The translations under genes and the position numbers were made by a program. 61,887 nucleotides of DNA from Myxacorys almedinensis A (GTDB lineage: Bacteria; Cyanobacteriota; Cyanobacteriia; Leptolyngbyales; Leptolyngbyaceae), in the NCBI RefSeq assembly GCF_010091945.1, contig NZ_WVIE01000028.1:1-61887 (forward strand), read 5' to 3'. The notes under the pieces are model-generated. The model searched no databases, was not told the origin of the DNA, and saw only the letters and a list, made by a program, of their open reading frames with translations. How positions within the stretch are numbered: the first letter of the stretch is position 1; each line of letters opens with the position of its first letter. Of this stretch, positions 58,286-61,887 are shown piece after piece.

Positions 58286-58687
58286 GCTAATTGTTTTCCT
58301 GGTTGTCTCCGTAAAAAAATCGCCTCCTGTTGATGCGTATGCACATCCAGAAAATGTGCAGCCTACACCGTCATCTCTCAGGGTTTAAGAGATGATTGGA
58401 CGGATTAGTGAGTTCAGAATTCCTATGATAGCTCAATCTCTCTCGGTTAACACGGTGCGTTTGACTTCTTAGGAAGAGTTATTAAATGCTGGAAGGTAGC
58501 TTGTGTCAGGGGTGTATGTGGGGTAGAGAACAGGGCAAGGAGTGACTTCTTAGATTTCTTTGCCAAAAAATTCGACAGAACAAGCGATCGCTGACGTTAG
58601 ATTCAGGTAGGCTGTTTCGTACGTTGCTTGCTATCCAACAGCGAAGCACCCAATGGTATACTCAGAGCGGTTTTTCCTACGACAACG
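58286..58687 (-). promoter_or_regulatory. rpsA leader with two perfect hairpins
   Basis: Upstream of rpsA on the minus strand are TGCACAT/ATGTGCA (58340-58360) and CATCTCT/AGAGATG (58372-58394), both perfect 7-bp stems 55-110 bases from the start. They could form an S1 autoregulatory site (S1 is known to control its own mRNA in E. coli). The rest, up to the divergent SDR gene, shows no ORF. Confidence 0.5.
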
Positions 58688-59458
58688 ATGACCGACTTGC
58701 CTCGCAACATTAACTCAAGAACGGGTTTACGAACGGCACTGATTGTCGGAGCGGGTCAAGGCATTGGGTTAGAATTTGTCAAGCAATGTTTGAGTTCAAA
58801 TCGCTGCGATCGCGTCTACGCGACCTATCGTCATCCTAAATCAGACGTGGTGATGCTAACAGATCCGCGCCTACGCTGTCTGCCGATGGATATTACCGAT
58901 GAATCGCAGATTGCCGATGCGATCGCAGAGATTCAAACCGAAACATCGACGCTGCATTATGTGATCAATTGTGTTGGCATTCTGCACGACTCAATCATGC
59001 AGCCTGAGAAAAGTTTGCGGCATCTCAATGCAGAAAATTTGATCCGGTATTTTCAGATCAACAGCATTGGCGGAGCGTTGTTAGCTAAACATGTGCAGCC
59101 GTTGTTGAAGCACCGCGATCGCGCCCTGTTTGCCACAATTTCTGCCAGAGTGGGCAGCATTGGAGACAATCAGCTAGGCGGATGGTATGGCTATCGTGCG
59201 TCAAAAGCAGCGTTAAATATGTTGATGCGAACCACCGCGATCGAATACAAGCGAACCTGCCCCCGGACGATCGTGGTGACGTTGCATCCTGGCACAACCG
59301 ATACAAAATTGTCCCGCCCGTTTCAGCGCACTGTGCCGCCGGAGAAATTATTTTCCTGCGATCGCACCGTTCAACAGCTATTCACCGTCCTCGATCAACT
59401 CCAAGAAAGCGATAGCGGAGAATTTTTCTCGTGGGACGGGAGCCGCCTGCCTTGGTAA
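58688..59458 (+). CDS. short-chain dehydrogenase/reductase
   Basis: A 256-residue NAD(P)-binding oxidoreductase of the C-factor-like type. Cofactor loop GAGQGIGLEF near residue 20, NCVGIL, and the catalytic Ser (SARVGS) with YGYRASKAALNM (Tyr, Lys). It ends WDGSRLPW. I start at MTDLPRNINS; an earlier in-frame TTG is unsupported. Substrate unknown. Confidence 0.86.
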   Translation: MTDLPRNINSRTGLRTALIVGAGQGIGLEFVKQCLSSNRCDRVYATYRHPKSDVVMLTDPRLRCLPMDITDESQIADAIAEIQTETSTLHYVINCVGILHDSIMQPEKSLRHLNAENLIRYFQINSIGGALLAKHVQPLLKHRDRALFATISARVGSIGDNQLGGWYGYRASKAALNMLMRTTAIEYKRTCPRTIVVTLHPGTTDTKLSRPFQRTVPPEKLFSCDRTVQQLFTVLDQLQESDSGEFFSWDGSRLPW

Positions 59459-59467
59459 AGTAAACGT

Positions 59468-61114
59468 TTAAGGCTTGAACAGATATTCCATCACCAACCA
59501 CGCACCCAGCGTTATGCCAACCCCAAGTAGCCCCTGGCTCCACAGCAACGTTGCGCCAGAAGGGTCGGCTAATCCGGCGGTTGCCAGCAACGAACCCGAC
59601 ACCATACTCCCCACTCCAATCAGCGCCAAGCTTATTCGCCGCACTGCCTTTGTCACGGCTTGTTGAAACTCTGATTGGTCGCGCCATCGCCAAATTAACC
59701 CCAACTCTGATCGCTCCAACCGATCGAGCAATACATCTAAACGCTGCGGAAATTGAATCAAAAATTCCGATAAATAGAGCGACGACCGAGCAATGTCGGG
59801 AACGATTTGATCGCCAAACATCCGGCGTTGCAGCGATTGTTCGACCACAGGGCGTGCCACATCGACAAAGGGAAATAGCGGATCAAACCGTCGAGCAATG
59901 CCTTCCACATTTGCGATCGCTTTGACAAACAAACCGATCGTTCCAGGCATTTGAATTTTGTTTTCGCGGGGAATTCTCAGCGCCTCATTCAGCAACTCCG
60001 TCATGTTGATTTCTTCGAGCGGGCGGGTGTAAAACCGGCGCAATAGCCGATCAAAGGCAGATTCGATCGATCGTAAATCAAGTTCTAGGCGCGTAAATCC
60101 TAACTCTCGGATCGATTGCGCCACTTGGCGCGGCTGCTCGTAAATAATGCCAACGAGCAGATCAGAAATAATACGCTGCGTGCGGGGATCAAACATTGCC
60201 ACCATGCCACAATCGAGCAAGGCAATCCGATTTTCGGTTTCATCCCCGATATACAAAAAGTTGCCTGGATGAGGATCAGCATGAAAAAATCGATTCAAGA
60301 GCATTTGTTGCATGATCACCTGCACAATCAGCGCTGCCAACGCTTGCTTGCGCGCTTCTGGAAGATCGACGCTGTTGAGCTTGACGCCTTCAATCCATTC
60401 CAGCACCAGCACCCGTTCGCGAGTCAGGCTCCAAAATACCTGCGGAACAATCACCTGCCCTCGATTCCACAGCGTACTGCTTGACAAATTTTCGCGCAGT
60501 TGATCGGTGTTGCGCGCTTCTCGCCGAAAATCCAACTCTCCATTTAAGCTAGAGCGAAATTCTTCGACTAATCCGGGCAGATCGTAGGCTTGCCCAACAC
60601 TGTCGCTGCTAAACCATTCTGCGAGCGATTGCAGCACATCCAAATCTTGCTCAATCACCGATCGAATACCCGGACGCTGAATTTTAATTGCCACCACTTG
60701 CCCATCTTTCAGTCTGCCCTTGTGCACCTGTCCGAGGGAACCGGCTGCGATCGCGCTCTGGTCAATCTCGGCAAACAGCGTTGTCCACGGCTGCTGAAAT
60801 TCTGCTTTAAGAATGTCTTCGATCTCAACCCACGGCAATGCAGGCACATCATCTTGCAGGGTTTCGAGAGCCTGAATATACTCTGGTGCCAGCAGATCAG
60901 GGCGCGTACTCAAGAGTTGCCCCAGTTTGACAAAGGTTGGTCCCAAGTCAATCAAAATTTGCCGCAGCACCTCAGGCAACGGAAGCGAAAACTGTTCTGG
61001 TTCAGGATTGAGCGATAATTGATTGCGAAAATAAGACCAGCCGTTGCGAGCTACAACTTCGATAATGTCAGCCTGACGACGACTCACAAACGGCAAACTG
61101 GCGCGAATTGCCAT
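59468..61114 (-). CDS. ABC1/UbiB-family atypical kinase
   Basis: A 548-residue UbiB-like protein, a family tied to quinone and lipid handling in thylakoids and plastoglobules. It has FVKLGQLLSTRPDLL (KxGQ motif), the Ala-rich AAGSLGQVHKG loop, VAIKIQRPG, catalytic FHADPHPGNF and LLDCGMV, and two C-terminal membrane helices. The start MAIRASLPF has GGAG six bases upstream; a 38-residue upstream extension is rejected. Ends ten bases from the convergent SDR gene. Confidence 0.92.
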   Translation of the reverse strand: MAIRASLPFVSRRQADIIEVVARNGWSYFRNQLSLNPEPEQFSLPLPEVLRQILIDLGPTFVKLGQLLSTRPDLLAPEYIQALETLQDDVPALPWVEIEDILKAEFQQPWTTLFAEIDQSAIAAGSLGQVHKGRLKDGQVVAIKIQRPGIRSVIEQDLDVLQSLAEWFSSDSVGQAYDLPGLVEEFRSSLNGELDFRREARNTDQLRENLSSSTLWNRGQVIVPQVFWSLTRERVLVLEWIEGVKLNSVDLPEARKQALAALIVQVIMQQMLLNRFFHADPHPGNFLYIGDETENRIALLDCGMVAMFDPRTQRIISDLLVGIIYEQPRQVAQSIRELGFTRLELDLRSIESAFDRLLRRFYTRPLEEINMTELLNEALRIPRENKIQMPGTIGLFVKAIANVEGIARRFDPLFPFVDVARPVVEQSLQRRMFGDQIVPDIARSSLYLSEFLIQFPQRLDVLLDRLERSELGLIWRWRDQSEFQQAVTKAVRRISLALIGVGSMVSGSLLATAGLADPSGATLLWSQGLLGVGITLGAWLVMEYLFKP

Positions 61115-61338
61115 GAGATTCTCCGGGAACGGCAGTACATACACGTCAGTTCGACAATATTTTTTCTGACTCCCCTCTCCCGCAAATGGCTCCCTTCTTT
61201 TTGGAGAGCAGGAGGTTGGGGGAATCAAGCCGATCGAACTGATGTTGAATACGAGTGTTACTGCATTTATTATGGCGCGAGTTTACAAAGTGTTACTCTA
61301 GCTGCCGATACACTGCTTGCAGATATCGCAAGTGCCGC

Positions 61339-61600
61339 TCAACTGCAAAAGTAACGCGGTTCCTTCGATCGGGTCGAAGATTGATGCACTGTTTCTAGGC
61401 ATTTTGCTTCTGCTGCTTGATGGGCGATATCGGCTTCGATTTCTGCAACGTTGGCGTGATAGTAAGTGAGGGCAGCGTAAACTTCGGCAAGGGTGACGTT
61501 TCCGCTGCGATCGCAGATTTCTTCCGCGACGAGACCTCGCTTGTACCTTTGCCTGAAATGTGCGGTACACCACCGTTAAGCGATCGATCTCATAGGTAAG
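61339..61600 (-). pseudogene. DUF433-type antitoxin remnant
   Basis: Pieces of a DUF433 protein lie in different minus-strand frames: GGVPHISGKGTS near 61560, then YKRGLVAEEICDRSGNVTLAE and YAALTYYHANVAEIEADIA in one frame ending at the TGA at 61339-61341. No start codon gives the whole protein. The C-terminal two thirds remain well conserved in pattern, so the decay is recent or partial. Confidence 0.5.
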
Positions 61601-61628
61601 GTTGGGATTTTGAGGATTTGATTAGATT

Positions 61629-61811
61629 GTGAGTGACTTATCATCGGAAGAGATTTATCGGGAGGTGGGCGCAATTGTTAGCCGATTTGATTTGCTTAAA
61701 TGTGCTGAGTGTGCAGCAGCAGTGTTGCAGTGGTTAGACCAACAGGGGATTGAGCGATCGCTGTTAAAGCTAAGAACTCGATATGACTTTGAAGACTACA
61801 TTCTGATCTGA
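61629..61811 (+). CDS. truncated papain-fold toxin-like protein
   Basis: A 60-residue ORF starting MSDLSSEEIYREVGAIVSRF with KCAECAAAVLQWL, resembling the N-terminal half of cyanobacterial papain-fold toxin domain proteins, where the cysteine in C-x-x-C-A is the predicted nucleophile. Relatives are roughly twice as long and have the His half afterwards. Here it stops at ILI. A one-base shift would extend it by about 18 residues only. Probably a degraded gene at the window edge. Confidence 0.45.
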   Translation: MSDLSSEEIYREVGAIVSRFDLLKCAECAAAVLQWLDQQGIERSLLKLRTRYDFEDYILI

Positions 61812-61887
61812 GCTCGACTTTATCCATCTTGAAGGAGAGGAAAGGAAGCAAGATTAGGAAAGCGTTGTTTGATTTGTCCTGATGAGC

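Overview
The window is chromosomal DNA from a cyanobacterium, most likely a filamentous, Leptolyngbya-like or other Oscillatoriales-type strain (genus inferred, not shown). The octamer GCGATCGC (HIP1) is scattered throughout. Several genes belong to cyanobacterial or plastid-type families: Ycf23, Ycf20, DUF2605/DUF2973, a CcmK-type carboxysome shell protein, a cyanobacteriochrome sensor kinase and the cyanobacterial order of ribosomal protein genes. I found no rRNA, tRNA, CRISPR array, prophage or intact insertion sequence.

Layout. 0.1-5 kb: a PQQ-type sugar dehydrogenase lipoprotein, cobyrinate a,c-diamide synthase, a small DUF4870 membrane protein and Ycf23. 5-13.5 kb: the most unusual region, a peptide-export locus. 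It holds a HetC-like C39-peptidase ABC exporter, an HlyD adaptor, a HetP-family protein, six small genes for double-glycine-leader peptides (four of them near-identical tandem copies) and a parvulin-type prolyl isomerase. 13.5-21.3 kb: a DUF697 GTPase, the DUF2605/DUF2973 pair, thrS, an orphan CcmK-like protein, glutaminase, a triple SH3b secreted protein, a small exported protein and a 53-residue membrane protein. 21.4-24.6 kb: a hybrid histidine kinase with a dual-cysteine (DXCF) cyanobacteriochrome GAF domain. 24.7-28 kb: thiC behind a TPP riboswitch, a VOC protein and a frameshifted FkbM methyltransferase.

28-46 kb: one long minus-strand ribosomal block (rplC-rplD-rplW-rplB-rpsS-rplV-rpsC-rplP-rpmC-rpsQ-rplN-rplX-rplE-rpsH-rplF-rplR-rpsE-rplO-secY-adk, then infA-rpmJ-rpsM-rpsK-rpoA-rplQ-truA-rplM-rpsI-rpmE-prfA). 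A Uma2-family gene and a strong terminator sit between adk and infA. 46-61.9 kb: housekeeping and accessory genes: a Cys-rich small protein, Ycf20, a DOMON-like/phosphotransferase pair, a CHASE2-PAS-GGDEF cyclase, grxC-gshB, hflX with an overlapping 2OG-Fe(II) oxygenase, a decayed toxin-antitoxin pair, rpsA, an SDR and an ABC1 kinase. The right edge has a DUF433 remnant and a truncated papain-fold toxin-like ORF.

Working together. In the export locus, the C39 exporter should clip 20-residue leaders ending in Gly-Gly and push the cores through the HlyD bridge. A near-perfect 18-bp palindromic element lies upstream of both hlyD and the main peptide cluster, suggesting common control. The HetP-like protein itself ends in a sequence resembling the peptides' leader. 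This ties a HetC/HetP pair, known from heterocyst development, to a family of secreted peptides, and is the best candidate here for an undescribed system.
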